From: Pseudisothecium myosuroides
Lineage: Eukaryota > Streptophyta > Bryopsida > Hypnales > Lembophyllaceae
Direction: 5' to 3'
DNA: 64,000 nt
NCBI GenBank assembly: GCA_951799445.1
Contig: OX637291.1
Location: 4,652,501-4,716,500 of the forward strand
Positions 24,340-36,073 of the stretch are shown piece after piece. Within the stretch, counting starts at the first letter, position 1; each line of letters opens with the position of its first letter. The notes under the pieces were generated by a model. That model had not been told where the DNA came from. It searched no databases and saw nothing but the letters and a program-made list of their open reading frames with translations. A program made the position numbers and the translations under genes.

Positions 24340-25300
24340 GGTGCATATTGCAAAGGCATTGAATATGCCACTTGCTATTGTTTATAATGTTGTGTAGAGA
24401 TGTAAATTTCATAGAACAGTAATGTCACTGAAGCCTATAGAGAGACCACCCAAGCTAACGAGCTAACAACATGAAACAAGAGACAACTAGGACAACTTAT
24501 GATACAAAGTCGTCGCTTGATGCTTTTAAGACTTGTAGCTACATTGACTACAAAGGTTTCTCAAAGCACAATGAAGACAACAATTAGAAAATCTGGTTTC
24601 TGAAACCAGATTACAGCAAAGAAGCTACATCTTAATGACAAACACAAGATAGAGAAGCTATAATTTGCACAAGATCATTAGCACTAAACCGTTGCAAAGT
24701 GGCATAAGGTAATTTGGACAAATGATTCATCTTTGAAGTCGGAAAAAATTCATGTTGTATTATAGTATGGTGTCGTTCTCATGAATGCTACTTTTCAGAT
24801 TGTTTGGCCCCAACTTTCAAATCAAGATGTGTGTCAGTAATAATCTAGGGCGCTTTTCCGGTTATGAGGAATTCCCACTTGTTGTGATGTCTTCAAATAG
24901 ACATACAACTAGAGACTTTGTTGACATTGTTTATTAGGGTCAATTAAGTGGATTCTACTCCATGCATGATTGTTTTGATGACCTTTTTTTTAATGAAAGA
25001 TGGTACACCTGTGCACCGTAGTATGCATCCAAATCTTTGGAAACAATCTCATTCCATCATAAAGCTACAATGGCCTACAAATTGACGAAATTTGAATCCT
25101 ATAGAAAACATATGGAAGCTTGTAAAAGATGCTATACAAAATGAAGCCATACCATTCAACAAGGAGGATTTTGTTAGAACCATTCAACAAGTGTGGGAAG
25201 GCATGTCCATAGAGAATCTAAAAGTCCTCATTGCTAATATACATGCCCTTTCGTATGAGGTTGTAATTCGAGGCCGAGGTGGTAGCACTAGGTGGTAGAT
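24340..25300 (+). pseudogene. Decayed Tc1/mariner-type transposase
   Basis: Fragments of a DDE transposase lie in order across plus-strand frames. An N-terminal DNA-binding region comes first (KPIERPPKLTS near 24434), then HKVIWTNDSS near 24700, the VVWRCF/GYEEFP-like region near 24860, and a C-terminal block RNLNPIENIWKLVKDAIQ at about 25086-25140. The last matches the LNPIE(N/H).W motif that carries the third catalytic acidic residue. Several stops and frame changes break it, so it is inactive. A Tc1-like relic is clear; the exact clade is not. Confidence 0.82.
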
Positions 25301-25661
25301 ACTATCAGCCCACGCACATGATTACTGTACGCCAGCGCTTCGCCAGCCCCCGCCAGGTTCCGCCTGGCGTGCCGGCGGGGGAAGCCCTGGCGGGTTTGGC
25401 CTTCGCCAGGCGTGGCGGAGTGGCAAACCCGGGTAAGAAACGAGGGGCTGGGGGTAGATTAGGTTCAGATTTTTTATTTCAGTTAACTCCTGTTCCAGGG
25501 TCATCTCGCAGGTTTGACAAGTACGACTTGCAGGTTTGATGGGTACAGAGCTTGTGTTTTGAGGTTTGGTGGTTTAGGGAGAAGATTTTTCTGTTTATTG
25601 CAAAGCTCTGCGGGTACGTTAATTATTTTTGTAATTGACAGAACTTGGGTAGACTTGTTTT

Positions 25662-25757
25662 GGATTTGAAAGAAGTTGGTGAGTTGTTGATTTAAAAGAA
25701 GTTGGTGAGTTGTTGATTTTAAAGAAGTTGGTGAGCTGTTGATTTGAAAGAAGGTGA
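25662..25757 (+). repeat. Tandem repeat, about 26-bp unit
   Basis: Three full units and a partial one are built on GAAGTTGGTGAGTTGTTGAT with a TT(G/A/T)AAA linker. It lies in the presumed 5' leader or intron of the trihelix gene. Confidence 0.85.
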
Positions 25758-25980
25758 CAGAATTGGGACCAATCTAGCACATTGAGTTAGAGGTTATTAC
25801 ATTAGGAAGGGTCATCATGTTCGTATATGGTTAATATTGTTAATTTGGGACCGGCAATCAATACTTCCTAACAATGTTATATTGACTTAGAGATGATCGA
25901 CTTAGAGGGGATCAATTTAGTAAAGTCTTCCTAATTTATTATTTACACTGTTTCGCAGGTACTATTTTTATTTTTTGAGC

Positions 25981-26922
25981 ATGGCGGACGAGACTTCTCT
26001 GCAAATGGTGGTGCCAAATAGTCCAACGCCATCGACAGTTGGACTGAGCTCCGGTACTTCTACCCCTGCTTCTTCGATCCCGACTGGTGCCCCTCCACCC
26101 TTACCTACACAGGGAGCACCACAAGAGCGACATTGGAGCAACGCAGCCATCAAATTCTTGCTGGCCAAGTGCAAAGAGCATGTGGAGCTTCACAACAGCG
26201 TCACTATGAGACAGCCTCAATGGGCACGTATTCACGAGGAGCTCATCACCAACTTCCCTAGCGAGCGTGCGCGAAAGGTGAAATCATTATCGGATAAATG
26301 GGAGAAGTTGAGGAGCAACTACTCCCGGATCAAGAAGTTGAGGAATCAGACGGGAACCGGTGCCAGAGACGAGGGCGCGAAGTTTATCTGGTACGATGCG
26401 ATTGACGAGATTCTAAGCTTCACAGCCAAGGCAGTTGGAGTACTAGGAGGGATGGATCAAGGTGTGCCAATACCGGGTACCGGTACCTCAAATGCTCCCG
26501 TTGACCTCTCTGAAGAGCAAGAGGACATTGGTCAGCCATCTCATTTGACATCACCGCCACGTGCTGTTCCAGCTTCATCTACTGGCACTGCCTATGGCAG
26601 CACTGGAAGCAGTCCCCGTACACGTGCAGCTAATTTAGGAGGTGTCCGTGGCAAAGCTACTTCTTCAAGGCCTGAAGCCAAGAGGGCCCGCATTGATAGG
26701 AATCTGATGGAGACCTTAGATAAATTAACTGACTCCACTACGGAGATGGAGAGACTCAGGATTGAAGCTTCTCTAACTATGCACAGAGAGAACCGTGAGG
26801 AACGTCAGATTGATCGTGAGGAGAATAGGAAATTGGAGTTGGAATTATTCAAACTACAGCAGGCCACTACCACAAGTGTGGCAACTACTTTTGCAGATGC
26901 TCTAAAGAAGAACAAGGAATAG
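25981..26922 (+). CDS. Trihelix (Myb/SANT-like) DNA-binding protein, 313 aa
   Basis: This is an intact single-exon frame. ATG at 25981 was chosen because it is the first in frame and has the plant-style context GAGCATGGCG; just upstream is a likely splice acceptor (TTTCGCAG at about 25951-25958), suggesting a 5' leader intron. Residues 1-40 are rich in Ser, Thr and Pro. Residues about 44-140 form a trihelix-type domain starting RHWSNAAIKFLLAKCKEH, with spaced Trp (QPQWARIHEEL, SDKWEKLRSNY, KFIWYDAIDEIL) and basic KKLRN. KRARIDR near 238 could be a nuclear signal. The C-terminus is a charged coiled coil (ENREERQIDREENRKLELEL). A DNA-binding domain plus coiled coil is typical both of trihelix regulators and of the accessory ORF1 protein of PIF/Harbinger transposons. 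Its setting between GC-rich arms and beside a dead transposase favours an element-borne or captured gene. No transposase partner is visible. Confidence 0.72.
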   Translation: MADETSLQMVVPNSPTPSTVGLSSGTSTPASSIPTGAPPPLPTQGAPQERHWSNAAIKFLLAKCKEHVELHNSVTMRQPQWARIHEELITNFPSERARKVKSLSDKWEKLRSNYSRIKKLRNQTGTGARDEGAKFIWYDAIDEILSFTAKAVGVLGGMDQGVPIPGTGTSNAPVDLSEEQEDIGQPSHLTSPPRAVPASSTGTAYGSTGSSPRTRAANLGGVRGKATSSRPEAKRARIDRNLMETLDKLTDSTTEMERLRIEASLTMHRENREERQIDREENRKLELELFKLQQATTTSVATTFADALKKNKE

Positions 26923-27103
26923 CTTACATCTTATGTCCATTTAGGTACATTGTATGTATCTACTTTTCATGAAAGCAATAGCATATCATTGCTATGCTAG
27001 GTTTGAGGACTATTTGCATTTCATTATTCAAGTATTCATGTGCTATAACTTTATTTATGTATTGAATGCATTGTATGCTATGAGTTTATGTTTTCATTTG
27101 CAA

Positions 27104-27216
27104 AAGAAAAAGAAAAAAGAAAAAAGAAAAAAAGAAAAAAGAAAAAGGGCTTTGTTTTGTTTAAAAAGAAAAAGAAAAAGAAAAAAAGAAAAAAGAAAAA
27201 GAAAAAAAGAAAAACA
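27104..27216 (+). repeat. Purine microsatellite, (GAAAAA)n type
   Basis: Imperfect GAAAAA/AAAAAG units with one short interruption (GGGCTTTGTTTTG). The lysine-rich or phenylalanine-rich frames here are artefacts of this tract. It lies between the trihelix stop codon and the right GC-rich arm. Confidence 0.9.
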
Positions 27217-27380
27217 GGGTTTGGGTTTTTACCTGGCGCTGGCTGGCGGCAGGCGCGGCTGGCGGGAGCTTGCTGCATGCGCTCCGCCTCGCCACCAGCC
27301 GGCTCCCCTGCCCGCCACTGGTGCCCCGCCACGTGGCTGGGCGGAGTGCGCCAGGCGTGGCGGGGGAAGCCCATGTGCGT

Positions 27381-29913
27381 CTGCTGTATGTCATGAAAAG
27401 CTCTGTCACTGTATGATTTTGCAATTTCTTTACAAAAAATTTGGTATTATAAAACTAGACTTCAATAAGTACTTCACATACATTATGGTTTTGAATTTGA
27501 ACCATTTTACTACTTCCTATTGCAGTTCAAAATTCCAGGAAAAATCTTGTTTATGCAAAGTTTCAGTTTCAATGTACTCCTTTATTAACTGGTATTGTAC
27601 ATCCATCACATCTTTCAAGAGACAATCAGAAAGATTGTATAGTCCAATTTTGTGGAGTGACTAATGATAAGATCAGTGCTTCCAATTGTGGACCCTTTCA
27701 ATATCCAATGTCCATAGATTCTTGCCAAAAATGTATTTTTTCTATTCATGAAAGCCATTCACAAGGGCATAGGATCACATTTAGGTACACTAATTGCCAA
27801 TACTTTCAAAATTTGTGGTTTATGCATACAATGTTTAAAAAATGCACATGACGAGAATCTGGTAAATCCAACTAAAATTAGGCAATTAAAGAATAAGAAC
27901 AATGCTTACTTGTTTATTTGGACATAGTTGGATGAAGTTACCTTAGTTGTTGGCTGATTCAATGAAATCAATACCAATATAACTCAAATAATATGCCAAA
28001 AATAACAAATACCACAATTAAAGTGGGTAACAACGTACAAAGGTTATCCAAACAATCGTTATACTCAACCTTAGAAACAATCATGAGTCTCCAAGGAAAA
28101 ACCTATTCCCTATTTAATAGTTGGTTAATTTGTATGTCTTGAACCCTCCTAGCTCAATAGAGTCTCCAATTCCAAATATAAACTCAATAGTTTTATTTAT
28201 GACAAATAATAATTTCTATCGTCTTCATTGGAAGCAAATGGTTCTCCTTAATCCAAAATTATTGTCACTACAATAGAATTTGTCTTAGTGCATGATGCCA
28301 AGATTCATTTGGCAGTTAGGCAGTGAGGTATGCACATAAAGAAGATATGCATTTAGACAAGCTAAGTTTATTTGAGTCTGTTGGAGTACTTTTCTTATTA
28401 TAAGTTTGGAGTTACTCTTAAAAAAATGTTTTAAAAATTCAGTCTACCTACTACCTACTTCACCATTATGCAATAAGAAAAAATGTAGTAAAACAAGTTC
28501 TATTGTACTATACAGTTAAAGCCCAATTCATTTACAAATTTTTGGATCTTGCTAAGATTAGAACTTCGGGAAGCCCAAGAATGCTCAAAAATGAACAAAA
28601 TTCTAAATTCTAAATTGCATTGGAATCACATTAAAGTCTACTTCATCATCATTACAAATACAAATATCTAATTGAAAATCATACAAAGGGTTTGATGTTT
28701 TGTATGCACTATCTCCCATCTAATATTATTACCATTTGTGAAAATTACAACTTGTATTTAATGGTACATATTAAAATTAAACCTTCACAATTGCTTTAGA
28801 GATACTTGATTCCATACCACTTGAATTGCTTCTATGATTTCTTGCTTTTTCTTCAACACATTGCAAAAAATCTTTGACTATCTTCCAAAGGTTCTCTATG
28901 AAATGGTAGATAGTGTATGAAAAGAATCCAAATTGTTGTATGATTTTAAATTATACAAGTTATGAAGTTGAAGTGCACTTCATTGCACTTCCATTGCAAT
29001 TTGAAGTTTCAAAATCAATTCATTGTTGAGCATGCTAGAGCTTCCTAAACTTTCTAAACTTTCTAATGAAAATTGACTGAAAAATTCGTAAATGAATCAG
29101 ACCTGACTGTACAAACTTCTAATTCTGTGTGCAAATGGTAGCATTTCTAGCCTACACCAATTTAGTTATTTTACAAATACTGTGCCTTTGGTAGTTTACC
29201 CAGTAGTTACAAAGTATGTCACATCTCATAGCCATATCAAAGGATGAATATACCCCATACCCAAACAGAAAATGGTAATACCATGTTCTGTAAATGTTCC
29301 GAATTTATCTCCGGTATCCCAGCAACTTGGGCTACAAAGACAAACATTTAAAGTCTTCACTGGTTGCAAACAGAGTCTTGCACTATAATCGAGGAGCAGC
29401 TACACCAAAAACTCATTGCTCAAGCAAACAAGGTTGGTTGTTTTGTACTTGGATACATATCTGCTCAGAGGTAAATGATACGGCAGCAGAAAAGTCAACC
29501 GAAGGGGTCACCAATCCACCCTCCTGAAACGAAAAATCAAATAAATCGCAAACCATGGAGGGTATGTGATGAAGCCACAATTCAAAAGGTGCCTAATGCA
29601 TCCTGAAGATAACGAAATTGAAGGGATCCCACAGAACTATCTTCTTTTGGAATTCTGGAATGGAGAATCTCAGCCCGGCTCCAAAAGCTTTCAGCCGAAT
29701 AGTCCTGCAATACAACTCACCTGGAAAACAATTATAGCTTACTGCACATTGTGTCTGAAATTCCCCCTGCGCCCCCCTCCCCTCCTCTTGCAAGAGCGGT
29801 TCCTTTCTTCTTTCCTCATTGAAACCCTTTTATGCTGGAATTCTGCTTCACTGGCGAGCTATCTGAAGCCCGACCACAAAAGAATGACTTCGATCCAAAC
29901 TGTTGATGGTCAT
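27381..29913. other. AT-rich intergenic stretch and ABI3-like gene 3' flank
   Basis: 2.5 kb without a recognisable gene or repeat termini. The last few hundred bases before 29914 probably hold the 3' untranslated region of the minus-strand gene, but I cannot place its polyadenylation site. Confidence 0.5.
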
Positions 29914-32900
29914 CTAACCGTCGGGCTGTGTCTTTGACGCCGCCATCATCTCCTCAAGGGGAAAGTCCAAGTTCAAACTTGGAAACCGTTCCAAAGTTTC
30001 AAGGCAAATGCTGTCAGACCCAAAAGAGGGACCCATGCTCAGCACCATTTCCTTCAAAAACGGATCGTCGTCCAGTGTCACTGGCTCCTCCTTCACGCCC
30101 TTGTCTGGAGGTCCACCTCCATAAAGCCGCTGAATGAGCATGCCATTCTCCTTGGGAGAAGTCGGTTCCTCTAGGGAACCTTTTGCCGAGCTGTATGCAA
30201 ATTTAACCTGTACAGGTTCTAAGTCTACTCTTTCTGTTTTCTTCTTCCTTCCTCGCAAAACCTGCAAATACACCGCTCAGATTTCAGTCATCAAAATTTA
30301 CAAAAAAAATAGGGAGTTCAAACTAAACCCGTTCTTTTTGAGATATTTTAATAATCCGCCTTACATAGGTCCACGGAGAGGCTTGTCCAACAAGATGAAG
30401 ACATTTATAAAGCCAACCCTCTCTCTTTGCACTAGGAAGACTTAACAGTTCTCCAAGATCATCTATTCATATAATCATCAGAATCGTACCCAAAAAAACA
30501 AAAAAAACTTACATAACCTCCATGCTGAGTTCTGTAAATTAAGATTAGATCTCCTTCCACTAGGCGGCGTGATTTCACGAAGTCTCCTGGAAAACACGAA
30601 GACAGTCGTTTGATCGTAATCAGAAACTGGATGTGAACAGTTTGGATGTGAACACTTGAGAAATCGTAAACTCACACTAATTGAGATGGTGAACAAGATT
30701 AAGACATGAACAAATCTCAACGAAGTCCAGGGTGCTCACCAGTATTCTCCAATAGATACATCCGGCTTTTGTTGTTTGGCCAGAACCTACTCACAAAAAA
30801 CATGTCCATAAAAGGTTAAGCACTTCAGGTACAAGGGGCATGGAGACCAACTATTTAACGGTTTGGTTGGAACCAGACCACCCAGAATAATGCATACGAT
30901 ATTGAACATTGAATTCATTTTCTGCAGCCGTGGGCTAACTGCCTAAATTTTAGTTTCCCCAACCCTATTACCATTACCGGAACTAGGAGTTGAAGTACAC
31001 GCGAGCTAAGAAGATAATAAACAATATCCACACTTACGATGAAGAACCCGAAGGAACTAAGGGTGAAGACCCGACTTTAGGCGGAGGTGTTACACTGGAA
31101 GAAACACCAAGCAACAAACAGCAATTCAAGGATGGGCAAATTATAGAAAACAAATTCTCTTACGCCTCAAGAAATAACTAAACTTATTCTAAACGTAACC
31201 TCTAGATGGTTCAAAAATACAAAAAAAAACTCCGCGAGGTCGAGGAAACTATCCAAAAGTCCACCTTCCACCAGCATAGCTCAAAAATGCCCAAGGCGAG
31301 AGGAACCACGACGACACCAGGATATGGAAAAAGCACTTGGTGCCAATCACGACTAATAGGGAAAGGACTAAAAGCACATACGAAAACGAAGAAGTGCTAT
31401 ACGACTTAATGACAAGCTCCATATTTTTACTGCCCAAAGCTTCTTACCATAAGAAATAAAGAGCATTAAAATTAGGAACTAAACAAATACCTGTATCTGA
31501 GATTCCAGGCATGACCTGAGTCAAAATCTTCCATCTGTATGAAGACACCTCCTCGTGCTGCAAGAGACGGCATGTGCAGCTCTGCTTCTTTCTACAAAAT
31601 CAGTCACGAGAAAGTTAATCTCGGGTAACCAACTGTACACAATTCAATGATAATTGAGATGCCTGGAACAGTATCTACAATCAAGTGGAAAAAAAGCAGC
31701 CAACTCACCTTGGGAATTATAATGCGCCCGAGATTACCGACATCACTCAGTCGAAGTTCCTTTTGAAGGAGTAAAGTCAAAGATTCCATATTGCGGCTCT
31801 GAAAAAATTAGAAAACATCAGAAAAAACGAAGGAATATGGAAAATCCTCACAATTAGAAAGACTCATGGGGGCTCACTCCAAAGGAATTTTAACCATGTA
31901 AGGGGTACAGATTTGAATTCACTGTTTAAGGTGAATTTTACCCAAGCTAAAAATAGAAAGTCCACTTTAGAAGGTAAGACTCGATTATAGCAACTTTAAA
32001 AGCATATTCCTAAGATTAGAAATGTGGATATGGTCTCTTCTTTCTATTGATAGCTTCCAAAATGATATGGAAGTGGCCATGTGGGACGGGAGATCCCAAA
32101 GTGCCTACATAACCAGCAGTGGACACTTCCATATTTATATGAGTTGAAATGACTGACTTGCTTCAAAGAAGGTAAAAAATATTCAGATAGGAAGTAGAAA
32201 TCATCCCCTACGTTTTTGAACAGCAGAAAGAAGTTTTGGAGGTTATCATTACTGGCTACAAGCTTCCAAAAAGGACTTTCTATTTCTACTTTCAAGCACT
32301 TAGTCGCTTGACAAATCCCAAACATTTCAGACAACTCGAAAACCAGTAACGCTCACAGACAATGAGGTGCTATCCAGGGAGCCTTTCGAAACTCTCCAGT
32401 ACAAAAACAGAGCGAGACTGTCAAACGTACTGTACATGACCTTTACAAAGTAAGCAGTTTTGGGTTGGCATCTACAATTTGTGCTAAAGATCATTCCCGT
32501 GCAGCACTGAACTGTACCTTCCGTGCAGCAGTGATAGGAGCAATTTGCCGAGCAGGCTGGGCACCTGGCATGCCTGAATTCTTCACTAACGGAAGTGTAG
32601 CAGCATTGTTCCCTGTCGATCCACCGCCTACAGAAACAGGGGTTGTTGCAGCATGACTGGTTGCTCGTGCATGAATTGATTGCCTCTGTCGGGCCATTCT
32701 GTGTCTTCGTGCCGCTTTTGTGGTCATGGCAGGAGTCGGCTGTATAGAGGGCATGGCCATGTGTGCACTCGTAAAGGGAATTACTGATTGCTGCTGCTGC
32801 ATTCCATAATTCAGCTGAGGGATGTACGGAGCCGTTATACCAGGACTCGCCATCTCAGGCTTATAGTTTTCCTGGGTACTGATGAAATTGCTCGGACAAA

Positions 32901-33501
32901 ACCCAGTGTCTAAACCTCCAAGTCCACCATCCATCTCTGGCTCCCCCATCATTAGCCTTCGAGACTTGAAGCGCTGAAAAGGATGTACATCTTGATCAGG
33001 AACCTGCGTTGCTGAAGGGGGCTGCAGAATGCCGCTGAGAATCTGAATCGCGTCCGAGTTTGGCTGAAGAACCACATCCCCTGCAGTGGAGAAATGCGAC
33101 GCTGGATTGGAAGGTGGAAATGGTTGTTGCTGAGACGACGATTTGTTCTCTCGTTGTTGCTTCACCCAGAACATAATATACCCCATCAAACCCTTCAGAC
33201 CTTTCTCCCCGCCACCCAAGCTCTGGATCGCCTTATTCAATACACTTTCGTTAACTGTCACCTTCTTCAGCATAGCACGTACTTCGTCATCCTTCAGCAA
33301 AGCACTCACGTCGTCGGCACAGTCGATTGAATGGTTACGTTCAGAGGAGGTTGAGGAAGATGACGGCAGGGATCCATCCTGAGAGGAGAAATCTCCACTG
33401 CCTTGATTCTCCACGATAGCAGAAGCAGGTTGTGTAAAGGGATTGCTGGGGAGAGTATGCGTGTCCAGACACAATTTCCCTTCGCTCTCCATGCTTCGCA
33501 C
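29914..33501 (-). CDS. ABI3: ABI3/VP1-type B3-domain transcription factor, six coding exons, 547 aa
   Basis: Coding exons (minus strand): 33501-32518, 31798-31709, 31591-31491, 30786-30740, 30586-30513, 30261-29914; junctions are GT/AG and phases agree. In this family the protein is a nuclear effector of abscisic acid signalling that binds RY/Sph elements and works with bZIP partners. The B1 domain is at about residues 64-117 (LNKAIQSLGGGEKGLKGLMG, FWVKQQREN). B2 is the basic block KAARRHRMARQR at 262-273. B3 is at about 334-438: LLQKELRLSDVGNLGRIIIP, KEAELHMPSL, EDFDSGHAWNLRYRFW, KSRMYLLENTGDFVKSRRL, EGDLILIYR. The C-terminus after B3 is long, about 105 residues, and ends in an acidic region (EEPVTLDDDPF). 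The DFDSGHAWNLRYR wording resembles moss proteins more than angiosperm ones (recollection). An acidic A1 domain is not obvious at the N-terminus. Met1 (33501) or Met4 (33492) could be the start. A 719-bp intron separates B2 from B3. Confidence 0.93.
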
Positions 33502-36073
33502 TACTCAAAACCCTCCCTCAAAGTTGGTGCAGTTGGGGTCCACCCAAATCACCTTTCCAAGACTCCAGATGGTTGCACTTTCTGCACCTGTAATGCAAGA
33601 ATAAGTTCCAGGCCAAGTCTGCATGGTTCCTAAAAAGTGGACATGTGACAGATCAAACTTCGCATGTTGATCACATTGAAATCACGCAATATCTCGAGTG
33701 CTTTACAGAAGTAAAAGATGGAAGAAAGTACAGTGCGAGAAACACAAGAAACGACATGTCCGGCTCACCACACCAGGAACTAAAATTTCAACAGGTCCTA
33801 ATTGGAAAACAGGAAAGTATGGCCACCAAGTGTTTCAGAACCTAAAGGCCCGTTCGCACTTGATGTCACGAATGGAATTAACAAGGGTGTTAGCAAGGCG
33901 GACCTCAATTCACTTCTAACACCCTTGCAAGCACCAATTCTAACACCAAGTGCGAATGGACCTGAATGTAGTAACACTTTCTGCTGCGGGTGTAACATCC
34001 ACCTGCCCCTATTTCCGCTTCCAAATCACTGTTGCAAGAGAGGTCATTAAAAATGGCAGAATGAGTGGCACCTGAGACAGAAAGTTGTTCCTCCTCTACA
34101 TGAGTGCACGAAACTCTACCACATGCCAGCTCCTGACAGCAAAGTCACAGCAGCACCTCATGAGCCTCCCATTTCTCACCACACTCTCAATTCGCACCCT
34201 CCCTGCCTGAACCCAGTTCGCACCTCAATAAAACCACAAGCGTCAATCCTTTCACCGTGCCGGAAGAATACCAAACGACAATCCTTCCACAGGCTCCACA
34301 AGCCCTCCTTTCCCACTTCCCTCGCAACTCATGGAACCGTCGATCTGTCAAAGTCTTCGGAGGATATCTTCAGTCCCAAACCATAGAAAACAGCCAGTTC
34401 CCAAACCTCAAACAAGGTATGTTTCACCCTACCTACGTGGCTCACCCTGGACTCTAGGTAGCCTGAAGTAGGCCCCCGCAAGAAAACGGCTCCTCTCAAC
34501 AGGACCGAATCTGCTGTGGTGAAGGAGATGCAACTAATGGCACTTCATAGAGAGTTGAATCTGCTATTGCTGCTGAATCCTATCCTCGGATGCTGCCAAC
34601 ATCAATGCAGCCCTCCATTACAACCGTTCCCACTGCACTTCATTCCATAGGGAAGAGTGGTGCCCAGCCCAGTCAAAGAGCCGGAAACGAAAAGACTTCA
34701 AGCACAAGCCTCCCTCACCACGCAACCCTCGACTCCCCGAGCATCAATTCCGAAATCCTCTCCCCGCATCCACTAATAACCCTCCCCATCACTTTTTCAC
34801 CCCACCTCCCCAAACTCACCGACTTCCACACCACCAAACCTCAACAGTAACAAACCGAAGACGAACGACATTCACTGAAGTTACACCAAGAATACTAATA
34901 CCCATACATATTTCCAAAACAGAGAGAGAGATCTGAGAGAGCACCAACCCGGAAGCACGAGCAAGTCGGGAGCCAGTCCTCTTCCCGCCGCAAGCATCGC
35001 CACCAGGATGAGAACCAAACAAGATAACGACGACGAAGATCCTGTAATGAAGTCACATGATGGGGACACGGTCCGACCCGGAGAAGCACGGAGAACACGG
35101 ATTGGGCTGGCGATGGCGGAGACCGGAAACAGAACTCTGCGAAAATGAGAGCTTGCAGCCAGGGAAGAGAAAGCAGGTGGCTGAAGAAAGCGATTGGGCT
35201 GAGTCGGCGGTCCACGTCGACTCTTGGGGCCACGTGACGTGCGCTGATTGCCATTGGTGGGCGACGGCCGCAGGGGTGACTTGGTGCATCCCCGACCGGA
35301 AACTTTCGGAAACTGCTGGAAGCTTCCGCGACCGCGGAGATGAGTTTCATCCACGTCCTGGCTGGGCTCTTTCGTGGATAAGTGCAAAATGACTACAAAA
35401 TCATTTTGTGTCTTGTGCCAGATCCGGTGGAAAAAACTGTAAAATTTCAATTGGGGGAAAGTTTTTGAGTTTTACCGGCTATTTTCCTTCGATTCTCATA
35501 TTGAACCAGTTTTTGAAGAATTGAGTCCCGTTATTCTTTCTATTTTTTATTCAAAATAGAAATTTTATAGTGTTTTTTTTGCCGATGTTTTCAAATTACA
35601 ACAATTCCACCGGATAACTTTGAACTAACCGCCGGAATTTGCTACTTGGAAGTTGGAACCTCCGTCCACCGAGGAAATATGATAATTTATCAGTCTAATA
35701 ACAGTAGCAAACGAAAAGTGCTGGTTTGGGGTCCAAGTTTTAAACTTTTTCTGTGGGCGGTAAGTTATGGTAAGTTATGCGTGGGATCAAAGGCATCCAT
35801 CTGACTCGCCCGAACTGAATTCTTTGTTGGAGCTGAGCACCAATTGGCTCCTCTGCCGAAGTATGGGGTACGGTGCAGTATTGGATTTCTTTTGTATAGT
35901 TTAGTTTGGGGCGGTGCAAGACGAGACTGACAGCAAAGTCGGTTCACATGAGCAGTGGAGTCATGGAACTTCTTAGCCACTTGCTTGCATGCATGAATAT
36001 GATGCATGAAGCCATGAGCTGACGTAATGCTCCCGTAATCAATACTAATTGCAATTGAGCGTATTGACTTCTA
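33502..36073 (-). promoter_or_regulatory. Upstream region of the ABI3-like gene
   Basis: 2.5 kb of mixed composition before the start codon. A GC-rich part at about 34930-35360 could hold the transcription start and a non-coding leader exon. Motifs that fit ABA/B3 control are a G-box CACGTG directly followed by ACGTG (35231-35241) and an RY/Sph box CATGCATG (35988-35995). Open frames across 34881-35450 look compositional rather than coding. Promoter assignment is inference. Confidence 0.4.
33847..33962. mobile_element. Small foldback MITE upstream of the ABI3-like gene
   Basis: Inverted ends GGCCCGTTCGCACTTG and GGTCCATTCGCACTTG enclose 116 bp, with further internal pairing (AACAAGGGTGTTAG against CTAACACCCTTG). 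The GGCCCGTT-like terminus recalls PIF/Harbinger (Tourist) MITEs; the flanking TAA/GAA is at best an imperfect 3-bp duplication. It lies 346 bp before the start codon and may be in the leader. Confidence 0.65.

Larger units (their letters stand above)
25312..27380 (+). mobile_element. GC-rich-ended cassette carrying the trihelix gene (putative mobile element)
   Basis: Two GC-rich arms, 25325-25440 and 27230-27370, enclose the only intact frame of the left half. The outer edges carry inverted ACGCACATG (25312-25320) and CATGTGCGT (27372-27380). The arms share GCCAGGCGTGGCGG (25405-25418 and 27350-27363) and GCGGGGGAAGCCC, and the left arm can fold with CCCCCGCC against GGCGGGGG. Repeated GC-rich subterminal motifs resemble transposase binding sites. 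No target duplication was found, so the exact ends are uncertain. Confidence 0.45.

Noticed and set aside
27088..27424. Lys-rich and Phe-rich frames
   Set aside because: They arise from the GAAAAA microsatellite and the GC-rich arm.
34881..35450. Overlapping long frames on the minus strand upstream of the ABI3-like gene
   Set aside because: Several frames are open at once in a GC-rich stretch, with no family resemblance; more likely leader or promoter sequence.
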